In this document: positions 38,770 through 47,996 of the stretch, piece by piece
How the letters are laid out: the number at the start of each line of letters is the position of its first letter
Position numbering within the stretch: the first letter of the stretch is position 1
Source: Planktomarina temperata RCA23
GTDB lineage: Bacteria; Pseudomonadota; Alphaproteobacteria; Rhodobacterales; Rhodobacteraceae
Reading direction: 5' to 3'
DNA length: 64,000 nt
Assembly: GCF_000738435.1 (NCBI RefSeq)
Contig: NZ_CP003984.1
Location: 2,232,001-2,296,000 of the forward strand
Translations under genes and position numbers: made by a program
Notes under the pieces: model-generated
The model's input: the letters and a program-made list of their open reading frames with translations, nothing else
Told to the model about the DNA's origin: nothing
Databases searched by the model: none

Positions 38770-39849
38770 ATGAACATTAAAACAATCCTAGCCAGCGCTG
38801 CGCTGGCAATGACAGCGGCCACAGGCGCGCTGGCCGAAAAAACCAAGGTCGGCTTCGTCTATGTCGGCCCGGTCGGTGACGGCGGTTGGACCTATGAGCA
38901 CGACCAAGGCCGCAAAGCCGTTGTGGAGGCTTTTGGTGATAAAGTCGAAACGATGTATGTGGAAAGCGTGCCAGAAGGTCCAGATTCCGAGCGTGTCATG
39001 ACCGATATGGCGCTGAAGGGCGCAGATCTGATCTTCACCACCTCCTTTGGATATATGGATCCAACCATCAATGTTGCGGCCAAATTTCCCAATGTGAAAT
39101 TTGAACATGCCACAGGCTATAAGCAAGCGGACAATGTCTCTGTATATTCCGCGCGCTTTTATGAAGGCCGTGCAGTTCAGGGCCATATTGCGGGCCATAT
39201 GACCAAATCCAATATCATTGGCTACATCGGCTCCTTCCCAATTCCAGAAGTGATCCGCGGCATCAACTCGGCCTATATCCATGCCAAAAAAGTAAACCCA
39301 GACGTCCAATTTAAAATCGTTTGGGCCTATACTTGGTTTGACCCAACCAAAGAGGCAGATGCGGCAAAAGTTCTGATCGAGCAAGGTGCAGATGTGGTCT
39401 TGCAACACACAGATTCCACTGCACCGCAAGCCGCCGCTCAGGCCGCTGGAAATGTGATCACATTTGGTCAGGCCTCTGATATGGCCGCCTATGGTCCAAT
39501 GCCACGCGTGTCCTCCATCATCGACGACTGGGCCCCTTACTACATCGCCCGCACCCAAGCGGTTATGGATGGCACTTGGACCTCCACAAGCACATGGGAT
39601 GGCATTGGTGCTGGCATGGTTGGCATTGGTGAAATTTCAAACGCCGTTCCGGCCGATGTAAAGGCCTCCGCCGAAGCTCTGCGCGACAGCCTAGCAGATG
39701 GCTCCTACCATGCCTTCACGGGCCCGTTGAACAAGCAAGATGGCTCGGCTTGGTTGGCCGCAGGTGAAACCGCTTCTGATTACGGCGATGACAGTTTGGC
39801 TGGCATGAATTTCTATCTTGAAGGCATTGAAGGCGACGTGCCAAACTAA
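38770..39849 (+). CDS. BMP-family periplasmic substrate-binding protein
   Basis: A 359-residue exported binding protein. The signal peptide (MNIKTILASAALAMTAATG) is cleaved near ALA-EKT. The mature part has the basic-membrane-protein family features KVGFVYVGPVGDGGWTYEHD and GADLIFTTSFGYMDP, with VLQHTDSTAPQ near the C-terminal lobe. No lipobox cysteine is seen. It is the last gene of the xdh-transporter operon, 27 bases after the second permease, and a strong terminator follows. A purine is the likely ligand. Confidence 0.9.
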   Translation: MNIKTILASAALAMTAATGALAEKTKVGFVYVGPVGDGGWTYEHDQGRKAVVEAFGDKVETMYVESVPEGPDSERVMTDMALKGADLIFTTSFGYMDPTINVAAKFPNVKFEHATGYKQADNVSVYSARFYEGRAVQGHIAGHMTKSNIIGYIGSFPIPEVIRGINSAYIHAKKVNPDVQFKIVWAYTWFDPTKEADAAKVLIEQGADVVLQHTDSTAPQAAAQAAGNVITFGQASDMAAYGPMPRVSSIIDDWAPYYIARTQAVMDGTWTSTSTWDGIGAGMVGIGEISNAVPADVKASAEALRDSLADGSYHAFTGPLNKQDGSAWLAAGETASDYGDDSLAGMNFYLEGIEGDVPN

Positions 39850-39870
39850 ACAAAAACCTATGCAGATTTG

Positions 39871-39896
39871 AAAAGGGGGCCTCTGGTCCCCTTTTT
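39871..39896 (+). terminator. Rho-independent terminator of the xdh/ABC operon
   Basis: AAAAGGGGGCC pairs with GGTCCCCTTTT across a TCT loop and ends in five T, 21 bases past the stop of the binding-protein gene. Confidence 0.92.
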
Positions 39897-39932
39897 GCTT
39901 TTGAAACGCGCGCAACTGTGCATGATTGCCCT

Positions 39933-41012
39933 ATGGAGGATTTCATTACCATTGGCGGCGGCATTGCTGGCATTTCAGCAGCGGCCCGCTTGTCCGAGCA
40001 CGGGAGCTGCAGGGTCTTGGAACGTGAGGCGCATTTGGCCTATCACAGCTCCGGTCGATCGGCTGCACTCTATGAGGAAAATTACGGCAGCCCTTCCACC
40101 ATCTCGCTTGCAAAAGCCGGGCGCGCCGATTGGGAGGATGTGCTGGAGGGCGTGCTCAGCCCACGCGGCTTTATGCTGTTATGCCTGCGCGGTGAAGAAA
40201 CGCAATTTGAAGCTGACCGGCAGCATATGGGCCTGACCGAAATCTCGATGGCAGAGGCCCAGGCACGCGTGCCGATCCTCAATACCCAAGACGTGCTGCG
40301 CGCGGCCTGCAGCACCACCGCGCAAGATATTGACACGGATCTGATGCTACAGCGCTTTGCCAAACTCTTACGCAGCAATGGCGGGGTGATTGAAACCGAT
40401 CAATGTGTTCAGGCCATTGAAAAAATTTCCAACGGATGGCGGGTGACCTGCCAAGAGCAGACATTCACGGCGCGCCAGTTGATCAACGCGGCCGGAGCCT
40501 GGGGCGATGAAATCGCCGCGCTCGCGGGTCTTGCGCGCCTTGGCCTGACGCCGATGCGCCGCAGTGTCGCGCGATTGGCCGCCCCCGGCGGGCATGACCC
40601 TTCGGCCTGGCCCATGCTGTTTGGCCCCGGTGAACGCTGGTTTGCCAAGGCCGATGCGGGCGCATTGATCGTATCTCTGGCAGAAGAAACCCCAAGCGTG
40701 CCTATGGATTCTTGGCCACATGATATGGATCTGGCTGAAGCTCTGGCGCGCTATCAAGACTATGTGACCGAAGAGGTGACGCGGCCTATTTCGTCTTGGG
40801 CCGGCCTGCGCACATTTGCACCTGATCGAAATCTGGTTCTTGGAGCTGCACCGCAGGAGGAGAGTTTCATCTGGGCCGTGGGGCAAGGCGGATATGGGTT
40901 CTTCACGGCCCCCGCTGCATCGCAGCTGGTGGCCGACACCGCGCTCGGCCGCAGACCGCAGCTGAGCGCTGAGATTGTGGCGCAGCTGAGCCCGGCGCGT
41001 TTTGCGCCCTAA
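39933..41012 (+). CDS. FAD-dependent amino-acid oxidase-like protein (DAO family)
   Basis: A 359-residue flavoenzyme of the glycine/D-amino-acid oxidase family. The N-terminus (FITIGGGIAGISAAARL) is the FAD-binding loop with an acidic residue later in the strand (VLEREAHL). LINAAGAWGDEIAALAG and VGQGGYGFFTAPA near the C-terminus are also family segments. The substrate cannot be told. The ATG at 39933 puts the dinucleotide loop at the usual distance; the frame also starts at 39918. The gene follows the xdh terminator and faces the DMGDH-like gene. Confidence 0.85.
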   Translation: MEDFITIGGGIAGISAAARLSEHGSCRVLEREAHLAYHSSGRSAALYEENYGSPSTISLAKAGRADWEDVLEGVLSPRGFMLLCLRGEETQFEADRQHMGLTEISMAEAQARVPILNTQDVLRAACSTTAQDIDTDLMLQRFAKLLRSNGGVIETDQCVQAIEKISNGWRVTCQEQTFTARQLINAAGAWGDEIAALAGLARLGLTPMRRSVARLAAPGGHDPSAWPMLFGPGERWFAKADAGALIVSLAEETPSVPMDSWPHDMDLAEALARYQDYVTEEVTRPISSWAGLRTFAPDRNLVLGAAPQEESFIWAVGQGGYGFFTAPAASQLVADTALGRRPQLSAEIVAQLSPARFAP

Positions 41013-41030
41013 CCTTCCCGAACCGTTGAA

Positions 41031-41059
41031 AAAAGGGGGGGCAAGAGCCCACCCCTTTT
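41031..41059. terminator. Shared bidirectional terminator of two convergent flavoenzyme genes
   Basis: AAAAGGGG plus GGGC pairs with GCCC, a bulged A, and CCCCTTTT around an AAGA loop. A-runs and T-runs on the two sides would serve transcripts from either direction. Confidence 0.88.
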
Positions 41060-41064
41060 GAACT

Positions 41065-43563
41065 TTACCCATCCATCCGAATGGTGGCATTGCTCGGATC
41101 ATAGGGGCTGTCTTGCACCACTTCGCAATCCCAGAGACGGTCTTGCATTTTCACCTGCAATTTCGTGCCTGGCACGGCAAGTTCTGGCGGCAGGTAGCCC
41201 ATGCCGATAGATTTCTCGAAATGCACCGAATAGCCACCAGAGGTGAGGCGGCCCACGCGAGTTTCGCCATGATACAGAGCCTCGCGGCCCCATGGATCCG
41301 CATCCTCGGGCCCGTCAATCAAAAGCGTGCAACACTTAACCCGTACGCCAAGCGCCTCCATCGCCGCTTTGCCATGAAACTCTTTTGATAGATCCACAAA
41401 GCGTGGCAGATCAGCCTCAAGCGGGGTGGCATCGCGGCCCAGCTCTGTGCCAAAAGCGCGATAGGATTTTTCCTGCCGCAGCCAGTTTTGCGCCCGCGCG
41501 CCCACCAATTTCATACCATGTTTTTCACCGGCTTTTTCAAGCAGATCAAACAGGTAGTTCTGCATCTCCATCGGATGATGCAGCTCCCAACCCAGCTCGC
41601 CAGTATAGGCCACACGGATCGCATTCACCGGGCACATGCCCAGCTCAATTTGCCGTGCCGAAAGCCAGGGGAACCGCTTATTGGAGAGCGCTGTGGCAGG
41701 ATCGGGATCATTAATCACATCGCGCAATACATCCCGCGCCTTTGGACCGGCTAGGGCAAAAACCCCCCATTGGGTGGTGACGTCTTGCAGTTCAATACGG
41801 CCAAAGTCAGCCTCTTTGTCCTCAATCGCCTTTTTCAGATAATCTTGGTCATAGGCACTCCATGCCCCAGCTGAGACCAGATAATATTCCTGCTCCGATA
41901 GGCGCACGATGGTATATTCCGTGCGCGTGGTGCCATGGGCCGTCAGAGCATAGGTCAGGTTGATGCGGCCCACGCGCGGCAATTTATTGCAGGTGAACCA
42001 ATCGAGAAAGGCCGTAGCGCCCGGGCCTTTGACGATATGTTTCGTAAAGGCTGTGGCATCCACAAGCCCAACCCCTTCGCGGATGGCGCGAGCCTCTTCG
42101 ACCGCATATTGCCACCAGGCTCCGCGGCGGAAGCTGCGGGATTTTTCGTCAAAATCTTCCGGCGCATTCAGCGGACCAAAATAATTGGGCCGCTCCCACC
42201 CGTTTACCCAGCCAAACTGTGCCCCGCGAGCCTTTTGCCGATCATAGGCCGGCGCTGTGCGCAGAGGCCGCGCAGCCGGGCGTTCCTCATCGGGGTGATG
42301 CAGAACATAGACATGATCATAGCATTCTTCGTTTTTGCGCATGGCAAATTCGGTGGTCATCCAATTGCCGTAGCGTTTGGGGTCTAGGCTGGCCATATCG
42401 ATCTCAGCCTCCCCATCCACCATCATCTGCGCCATATAATAGCCCGTGCCGCCAGCCGCAGTGATGCCAAAGCTAAAGCCTTCCGCCAGCCACATATTGC
42501 GCAGGCCGGGCGCCGGGCCCACCAGAGGGTTGCCATCGGGCGTATAGCAAATTGGCCCGTTGAAATCATCTTTGAGCCCGCTTTCCTCGCAGGAGGGCAC
42601 CCGGTGAATCATCGCCATATATTGCTCTTCAATCCGCTCCAAAGCGAGCGGGAATAGATCGGCTCGGAAGCTCTCTGGCACCCCGTGTTCAAATCGCGCC
42701 GGCGCCTCTTTTTCATAAACCCCAAGGATCCAACCACCGCGCTCCTCGCGCACATAGCTTTGCGCATCCGCGTCGCGGATCACCGGGTGCTCAGGGTTGC
42801 CCTCCGCGCGATAGGCGACCAGTGCCGGATCTTGCTCCAATACGACAAATTGATGTTCAACCGGAATAGCTGGAATTTTGATCCCAAGCATTTTTGCAGT
42901 GCGCTGCGCGTGATTGCCCGATGCGGTGACCACATGCTCCGCAGTGATCACAATTTGCTCGTCAGAAGGCACGAGGTTGCCGCCCTTCTCCATCATTTTG
43001 GTGCAGGTCACCTCCCAATGGCTGCCGGTCCAATGAAAGCCATCCGCCTGCCACTTACGCTCAATGCTGACCCCCAATTGCCGCGCGCCCTTGGCCATCG
43101 CCATGGTCACATCAGCCGGGTTAATATAGCCATCCGTATGATGATAAAGCGCACCTTTAAGATCCTCTGTGCGAATGAGCGGCCATTTGGCTTTGATTTC
43201 ATCAGGTGACATGAACACATAGGGCACGCCGCAGGTTTCTGCCGTTGACGCATAGAGGCGATATTCATCCATCCGCTCTTCTGTTTGCGCCATCCGGAGA
43301 TTGCCAACCACAGCAAAACCCGCATTCAAGCCAGTTTCCTCTTCAAGGGATTTATAAAAATCAACTGAGTACTTGTGGATATGCGTGGTTGCATAAGACA
43401 TATTGAACAGTGGCAAAAGCCCCGCTGCATGCCAGGTCGAGCCGGAGGTCAGCTCATCACGCTCGATCAGCATGGTCTCCCAACCGCGTTTTCCCAAATG
43501 GTAGGCAATGGATGTTCCAACTGCTCCACCACCGACAACCAATGCTTTTACTTGTGTCTTCAT
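41065..43563 (-). CDS. Dimethylglycine/sarcosine dehydrogenase-like flavoenzyme with GcvT domain
   Basis: An 832-residue enzyme that demethylates an N-methylated glycine and would pass the one-carbon unit to tetrahydrofolate. Residues 1-370 are an FAD oxidoreductase domain (ALVVGGGAVGTSIAYHL). His45 in SGSTWHAAG matches the site of covalent FAD attachment in DMGDH. A linker domain and a GcvT/aminomethyltransferase domain (about 435-830) follow. ATG 43563 has AAGGAGT nine bases upstream; the extra 84 codons upstream are not family-like. The leader can fold into a long hairpin that hides this ribosome-binding site. Dimethylglycine against sarcosine cannot be separated by eye. Confidence 0.88.
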   Translation of the reverse strand: MKTQVKALVVGGGAVGTSIAYHLGKRGWETMLIERDELTSGSTWHAAGLLPLFNMSYATTHIHKYSVDFYKSLEEETGLNAGFAVVGNLRMAQTEERMDEYRLYASTAETCGVPYVFMSPDEIKAKWPLIRTEDLKGALYHHTDGYINPADVTMAMAKGARQLGVSIERKWQADGFHWTGSHWEVTCTKMMEKGGNLVPSDEQIVITAEHVVTASGNHAQRTAKMLGIKIPAIPVEHQFVVLEQDPALVAYRAEGNPEHPVIRDADAQSYVREERGGWILGVYEKEAPARFEHGVPESFRADLFPLALERIEEQYMAMIHRVPSCEESGLKDDFNGPICYTPDGNPLVGPAPGLRNMWLAEGFSFGITAAGGTGYYMAQMMVDGEAEIDMASLDPKRYGNWMTTEFAMRKNEECYDHVYVLHHPDEERPAARPLRTAPAYDRQKARGAQFGWVNGWERPNYFGPLNAPEDFDEKSRSFRRGAWWQYAVEEARAIREGVGLVDATAFTKHIVKGPGATAFLDWFTCNKLPRVGRINLTYALTAHGTTRTEYTIVRLSEQEYYLVSAGAWSAYDQDYLKKAIEDKEADFGRIELQDVTTQWGVFALAGPKARDVLRDVINDPDPATALSNKRFPWLSARQIELGMCPVNAIRVAYTGELGWELHHPMEMQNYLFDLLEKAGEKHGMKLVGARAQNWLRQEKSYRAFGTELGRDATPLEADLPRFVDLSKEFHGKAAMEALGVRVKCCTLLIDGPEDADPWGREALYHGETRVGRLTSGGYSVHFEKSIGMGYLPPELAVPGTKLQVKMQDRLWDCEVVQDSPYDPSNATIRMDG

Positions 43564-43566
43564 CGC

Positions 43567-43629
43567 GCACGACTCCTTTTCACGTTGCGCATAGATTGCC
43601 CTATGACGGCGCAAAAAGGGAAGTCGTGC
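43567..43629 (-). promoter_or_regulatory. Leader hairpin sequestering the DMGDH-like gene's ribosome-binding site
   Basis: On the minus-strand transcript, GCACGACT and CCUUUU of the upstream arm pair with AAAAGG and AGUCGUGC of the downstream arm (14 pairs, one two-base bulge). The downstream arm contains the whole AAGGAG. Inside, UGCG/CGCA and CAUAG/CUAUG close a six-base loop. The start codon lies just outside the stem. Confidence 0.65.
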
Positions 43630-43771
43630 CGACCTCCCAGTTGCAAAAACCGACCTCACGATATTTTTCACATCAAAATACCACACCCATCGGCCATTTG
43701 GTCGCTGCGAAGCGCTCTTGCGGCGCCTCATGTGGCGGGGTAAATGCAGGCAAAGAGCAGCGGGGTGCAAG

Positions 43772-44626
43772 ATGCAGATTTGCCCATCTAAAATTCGCAT
43801 ACGCCAAGAAATCACCCGGCTGCGCGCGGCGGGTCAAACCATCGGCTTGGTTCCGACCATGGGTTTTTTGCACGAGGGGCATTTGCAGCTGATGCGCCGG
43901 GCTGCGCAACACGCTGATGCGGTTGTGGCTACAATTTTTGTGAACCCCACCCAATTTGGCCCCAATGAAGATCTCAGCCGCTATCCGCGCGATTTGGAGC
44001 GCGATTTGGACCTATTGAGGGCCGAGGGTGTTGCGGCCGTCTTCACCCCCAGCCCGGAGGAAATGTACCTGCCCGGCGCCGATGCCATTGTCGATGTGCC
44101 CAGTCTTTCCGGCATATTGCAGGGCGCTTTGCGGCCCGGGCATTTCCAAGGCGTCGCCACAGTCGTGAGCAAATTGTTCAACATCACCCAACCCGACGTC
44201 GCTGTATTCGGGGAAAAAGATTATCAACAGCTGGCGTTCATCCGAAAAATGGTTCGTGATTTGGACATGCCCGTGCGCATCATTGGCCATCCAACAGCAC
44301 GGGAGACCGATGGGCTGGCCATGTCATCGCGCAATGTCCGCCTGAGCCCAGCCCAGCGCGCCGCAGCACCAATTCTCAATGCCGCCCTAACCCACGCCGA
44401 ACACCATCCGTTGCCCAGCGCTGAAGCCTATGTGACACAGGTGAGCCAACATCTCGCGCGCGAATCCCTCTGTGACATCAAATCGGTCGAAATCCGTGAC
44501 AGCGAGGATCTCACAGCGCTCTCAGGCCCATTGCATCGCCCCGCCGTGATCTTGCTGGCGGTGGCCTTTGGCGATGTGCTATTGATTGATCAGCGGGTGA
44601 TCACCCCCGGAAAGGACAGCTCATGA
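43772..44626 (+). CDS. panC: Pantothenate synthetase
   Basis: Joins pantoate and beta-alanine, using ATP, to make pantothenate for coenzyme A. The 284-residue protein has the nucleotidyl-transferase motif [38 protein letters not shown] and [11 protein letters not shown]. The start at ATG 43772 ([13 protein letters not shown]) gives the family length. It overlaps panB by four bases. Confidence 0.95.
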   Translation: MQICPSKIRIRQEITRLRAAGQTIGLVPTMGFLHEGHLQLMRRAAQHADAVVATIFVNPTQFGPNEDLSRYPRDLERDLDLLRAEGVAAVFTPSPEEMYLPGADAIVDVPSLSGILQGALRPGHFQGVATVVSKLFNITQPDVAVFGEKDYQQLAFIRKMVRDLDMPVRIIGHPTARETDGLAMSSRNVRLSPAQRAAAPILNAALTHAEHHPLPSAEAYVTQVSQHLARESLCDIKSVEIRDSEDLTALSGPLHRPAVILLAVAFGDVLLIDQRVITPGKDSS

Positions 44627-45435
44627 GCACGCAAACCCCTATCAAACGCATCACTTGCCCCCAGATCAGCAGCCGTAAAGGCGGCACGCCGATTGTCAGC
44701 CTCACCAGCTATCACGCCCATACAGCCGCGATTGTAGATCGCTACGCGGATTTTATCTTGGTCGGGGACAGTTTGGGCATGGTCATGCATGGGATGGAAA
44801 GCACCCTAGGCGTGCCGCTGGATCTTATGATCATGCATGGCAAGGCCGTCGTGACCGGCACGAAGCGCGCGTTGATCGTGGTGGATATGCCCTTTGGCAC
44901 CTATGAAGAAAGCCCAGAGGTGGCCTTTCGCAATGCCGCCCGGATCATGAAGGAAACTGGCTGCGGAGCGGTGAAGCTCGAAGGCGGACAGCGCATGGCG
45001 CAAACCATCAAATTTCTGGTTGAGCGCGGGATTCCCGTCATGGCCCATATCGGCCTCACCCCACAATCAAGCCACACCATGGGGGGATTCAAGACACAGG
45101 GCCGGGTCGAAGACAGCTGGAGTGGCCATGAACAGGATGCACAAGCCGTCAGCGACGCGGGAGCTTTTGCCATTGTATTGGAGGGTATGGTCGAGCCTTT
45201 GGCGGCGAAAATTACTCGGCAGATCCCCATTCCCACCATCGGCATTGGCGCCTCGGTGGATTGTGACGGGCAAATTTTGGTCTTGGAAGACATGCTCGGT
45301 TTGAACCCGGGCGTCGCGCCAAAATTCGTCAAACTCTACGGCGATCTTGGCGCACAAATCGAAAAGTCAGTTGCAGATTATGCCGAAGAGGTGCGCGCGC
45401 GCAGCTTCCCCGGTGAAGATCATATTTATCGCTAG
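44623..45435 (+). CDS. panB: 3-methyl-2-oxobutanoate hydroxymethyltransferase
   Basis: Adds a hydroxymethyl group from methylene-tetrahydrofolate to 2-oxoisovalerate, the first pantothenate step. The 270-residue protein has [44 protein letters not shown] and AHIGLTPQS in order. GGAAAGGA serves as ribosome-binding site inside the end of panC. Confidence 0.96.
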   Translation: MSTQTPIKRITCPQISSRKGGTPIVSLTSYHAHTAAIVDRYADFILVGDSLGMVMHGMESTLGVPLDLMIMHGKAVVTGTKRALIVVDMPFGTYEESPEVAFRNAARIMKETGCGAVKLEGGQRMAQTIKFLVERGIPVMAHIGLTPQSSHTMGGFKTQGRVEDSWSGHEQDAQAVSDAGAFAIVLEGMVEPLAAKITRQIPIPTIGIGASVDCDGQILVLEDMLGLNPGVAPKFVKLYGDLGAQIEKSVADYAEEVRARSFPGEDHIYR

Positions 45436-45468
45436 ACAATGAGACACGGCATCTGGACACCAACGCCT

Positions 45469-45984
45469 ATGCGGATGACAAGGGGATGGCAAAAACTTGC
45501 CTGCATCTTTTTTTGCATCGCACTCTGCGCCGGGCCGGTGATGGCCAACGCGCCGCAAAAAGGCAGCGTAACAAAATTGCCCATACCGCGCTACGTCTCC
45601 TTAAAGGCCAGTGAAGGCAATGTGCGGCGCGGACCCTCGCTCACCCACCGCATTGATTGGATCTTGAAGCTGCGCAACATGCCGCTGCAGGTCGTGGCCG
45701 AACATGGCCATTGGCGCAAAGTGCTGGATTTTGAGGGCGCGGGCGGCTGGATCCATTATTCGCTGCTGTCGGGGGGCCGCACCGTCATGATCGTGCAGGA
45801 CTATGTGGATCTGCGCAATCAACCGGCAGATGAGTCCTTGGTCACCGCCCGACTTGAACGCAACGTGCTGGCGCAGCTTTTGTCCTGCAAACCCAATTGG
45901 TGCCGGCTGTCGTCAGCAGGCTACAAAGGCTGGGCCCCCAAAACCGCGCTTTGGGGTGTCACAAAGACAGAGGCCTTCGACTAG
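45469..45984 (+). CDS. Exported SH3-domain protein
   Basis: A 171-residue protein with a signal peptide (MRMTRGWQKLACIFFCIALC, cleavage near MANA) and two SH3-like segments (about 45-100 and 105-160, with NVRRGPSLTHRIDWIL, GGWIHYSLL, and VDLRNQPADES). Such domains often bind cell-wall peptides. Start uncertain: ATG 45439 is also open but gives an over-long signal-peptide n-region; neither has a clear ribosome-binding site. It follows panB by a few bases and ends one base before the convergent peptidase gene. Confidence 0.75.
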   Translation: MRMTRGWQKLACIFFCIALCAGPVMANAPQKGSVTKLPIPRYVSLKASEGNVRRGPSLTHRIDWILKLRNMPLQVVAEHGHWRKVLDFEGAGGWIHYSLLSGGRTVMIVQDYVDLRNQPADESLVTARLERNVLAQLLSCKPNWCRLSSAGYKGWAPKTALWGVTKTEAFD

Positions 45985-45985
45985 G

Positions 45986-47995
45986 CTATAATCCACGATT
46001 GTGCAGCAAGGCGGTTGCATCCGGCAATTTTCCACGAAATGCCACATAAAGCTCTTGTGCATCCGCGCTGCCACCCCGCGACAATATATTGTCCTGCAAA
46101 GCGCGTGCCCGTTCCAAATCAAACGGCCCACCCGCCTCCTCAAAGGATGCAAAAGCATCCGCATCCATCACCTCTGACCACATATAGCTATAATATCCGC
46201 TCGAATAGCCATCGCCTGCGAAAACATGGGCAAATTGCGGTGTCGCATGGCGCATCCCAATCGCCGCCGGCATGCCAATATCTGCCAATACTTCAGCTTG
46301 CCGCGCCATAGGATCTTGGGGAGCTGCAGTTTCATGGAAACTTAAATCCACAAGCGCAGAGGCTATATATTCCACGGTTTGAAATCCCATATCAAATGTC
46401 GCAGCCCCGAGCATACGTTTGAGCAGGTCATCCGGCATCGCCGCGCCGGTTCGCGCATGAATGGCAAATTTTTGCAAAACTTCAGGCACTTCAAGCCAAT
46501 GCTCATATAGCTGGCTTGGCAGTTCAACAAAGTCGCGCGCCACTGAGGTGCCAGAAACGGCCGAATAGCTGACGTCGCTCAACATCTGATGCAGCGCATG
46601 GCCAAATTCATGGAACAAGGTGCGCGCATCGTCGAATGACAAAAGCGCAGGTGCCCCGCCGGAGGGTTTGGCAAAGTTGCAAACATTGATCACAATGGGC
46701 GCGCGCGGGCTTGGCCTCTTGCGCTGGCTTTGCAACGCGCTGCACCAAGCGCCCGATCTTTTGCCGCTCCGGGCAAAGTAATCGCCAATGAACAAGGCGA
46801 CATGCGCGCCGTCGCGGCATACCTCCCAAACCCTGGCATCCTTGTGATGCAAGGGCAAAGACAGCTCTTGAAACGTCAGGCCGAACAGGCGCTGCGCACA
46901 GTCAAAAGCTGCTGCAATCATTTGATCCAATTGCAAATAGGGCTTCAACTCCGCCTCATCTAGATCGTGATCCGCCCGGCGGCGCTTTTGCGCATAGTAA
47001 CGCCAGTCCCAAGCCATAAGGGGGCCATTCAGCCCATCTTCGGCCATCATTTGGATCAAGATCGCCCCATCCGCCTCTGCCCGCGCCTTGGCCGGATGCC
47101 AGACCTGCATCAGAAGGTCACGCACACGGGCCGGTGTCTTGGCCATCTGAGTTTCCAATTTAAACTCTGCAAAACTCTTATAGCCAAGCAAGGCCGCCTG
47201 CTCTTGCCGCAGCCGCAGGGTTTCGCGGACAATCTCCCGATTGTCCGTCTCACCCCCATTGGCGCCCCGCGCGGCCCAGGCTTTATAAGCCGTCTCGCGC
47301 AGGTCGCGGCGGTCGGAAAATTCCAAAAACGGCACGATCAAAGACCGCGATAGGGTAACCACAGGCCCATCCAGGCCCTTCTCCTGCCCCGCCGCTTTTG
47401 CGGCCTGCAACACAAAATCAGGCAGGCCCGCGAGATCATCCGTCTGCAATGGCAGGGTCCAATCCCTTTCATCGGCCAGTAGATTTTGCATGAAGGACGT
47501 GCCCAGGCTGGCAAGCCGTGATTTGATCTCAGCCATGCGCGCGGCCTCTGCCCCGGTTAGCTTGGCCCCGGCCCGAATGAAGTCCCGGCGCGTCAACATC
47601 AAAACCCGCTCTTGCTCGGGCGACAGTCCCAAAGAGGCACGGCGCGACCAAAGATCTTCGATCCGCGCAAATAGGGCGACATCCGAAGTGACAGCAGAGG
47701 CATAGGCCGACAGCTTCGGCGCGAAATCCCGTTGCAGCTCTTCGCGCAATGGCGTGCTATCGGTGCTGGCTAAGGTGTAAAACGCGGCGGCGAGCTGATT
47801 GAGCGGCTCTTCGGCCACTTCCTGCGCCTCAATGGTGTTTTCAAAGCTGGGCGCGTCTGAGCGCTTCGCAATGGCCTGCATTCCTGAGCGCGCTTGCGCC
47901 AGTGCTGCATACATAGCGGGGGCAAAATCGGCGTTTGATATGGCATCAAAAGGCGCGAGGCCAAAAGGGGTGTTCCAGGGGTCAAGCAGGTTCAT
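45986..47995 (-). CDS. M3-family zinc metallopeptidase (oligopeptidase A/Dcp-like)
   Basis: Cytoplasmic peptidase that breaks down short peptides. The 669-residue protein carries the zinc site FHEFGHALHQML with the downstream glutamate in FVELPSQLYEHW, and the C-terminal substrate-binding region GDGYSSGYYSYMWSEVMDADAF. The N-terminus NLLDPWNTPFGLAPFDAI is typical. The ATG at 47995 is one base past the ThiF-like gene's stop, so it is the last gene of the coaBC-dut-thiF set. Dcp-like and OpdA-like roles cannot be told apart here. Confidence 0.92.
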   Translation of the reverse strand: MNLLDPWNTPFGLAPFDAISNADFAPAMYAALAQARSGMQAIAKRSDAPSFENTIEAQEVAEEPLNQLAAAFYTLASTDSTPLREELQRDFAPKLSAYASAVTSDVALFARIEDLWSRRASLGLSPEQERVLMLTRRDFIRAGAKLTGAEAARMAEIKSRLASLGTSFMQNLLADERDWTLPLQTDDLAGLPDFVLQAAKAAGQEKGLDGPVVTLSRSLIVPFLEFSDRRDLRETAYKAWAARGANGGETDNREIVRETLRLRQEQAALLGYKSFAEFKLETQMAKTPARVRDLLMQVWHPAKARAEADGAILIQMMAEDGLNGPLMAWDWRYYAQKRRRADHDLDEAELKPYLQLDQMIAAAFDCAQRLFGLTFQELSLPLHHKDARVWEVCRDGAHVALFIGDYFARSGKRSGAWCSALQSQRKRPSPRAPIVINVCNFAKPSGGAPALLSFDDARTLFHEFGHALHQMLSDVSYSAVSGTSVARDFVELPSQLYEHWLEVPEVLQKFAIHARTGAAMPDDLLKRMLGAATFDMGFQTVEYIASALVDLSFHETAAPQDPMARQAEVLADIGMPAAIGMRHATPQFAHVFAGDGYSSGYYSYMWSEVMDADAFASFEEAGGPFDLERARALQDNILSRGGSADAQELYVAFRGKLPDATALLHNRGL

Positions 47996-47996
47996 A

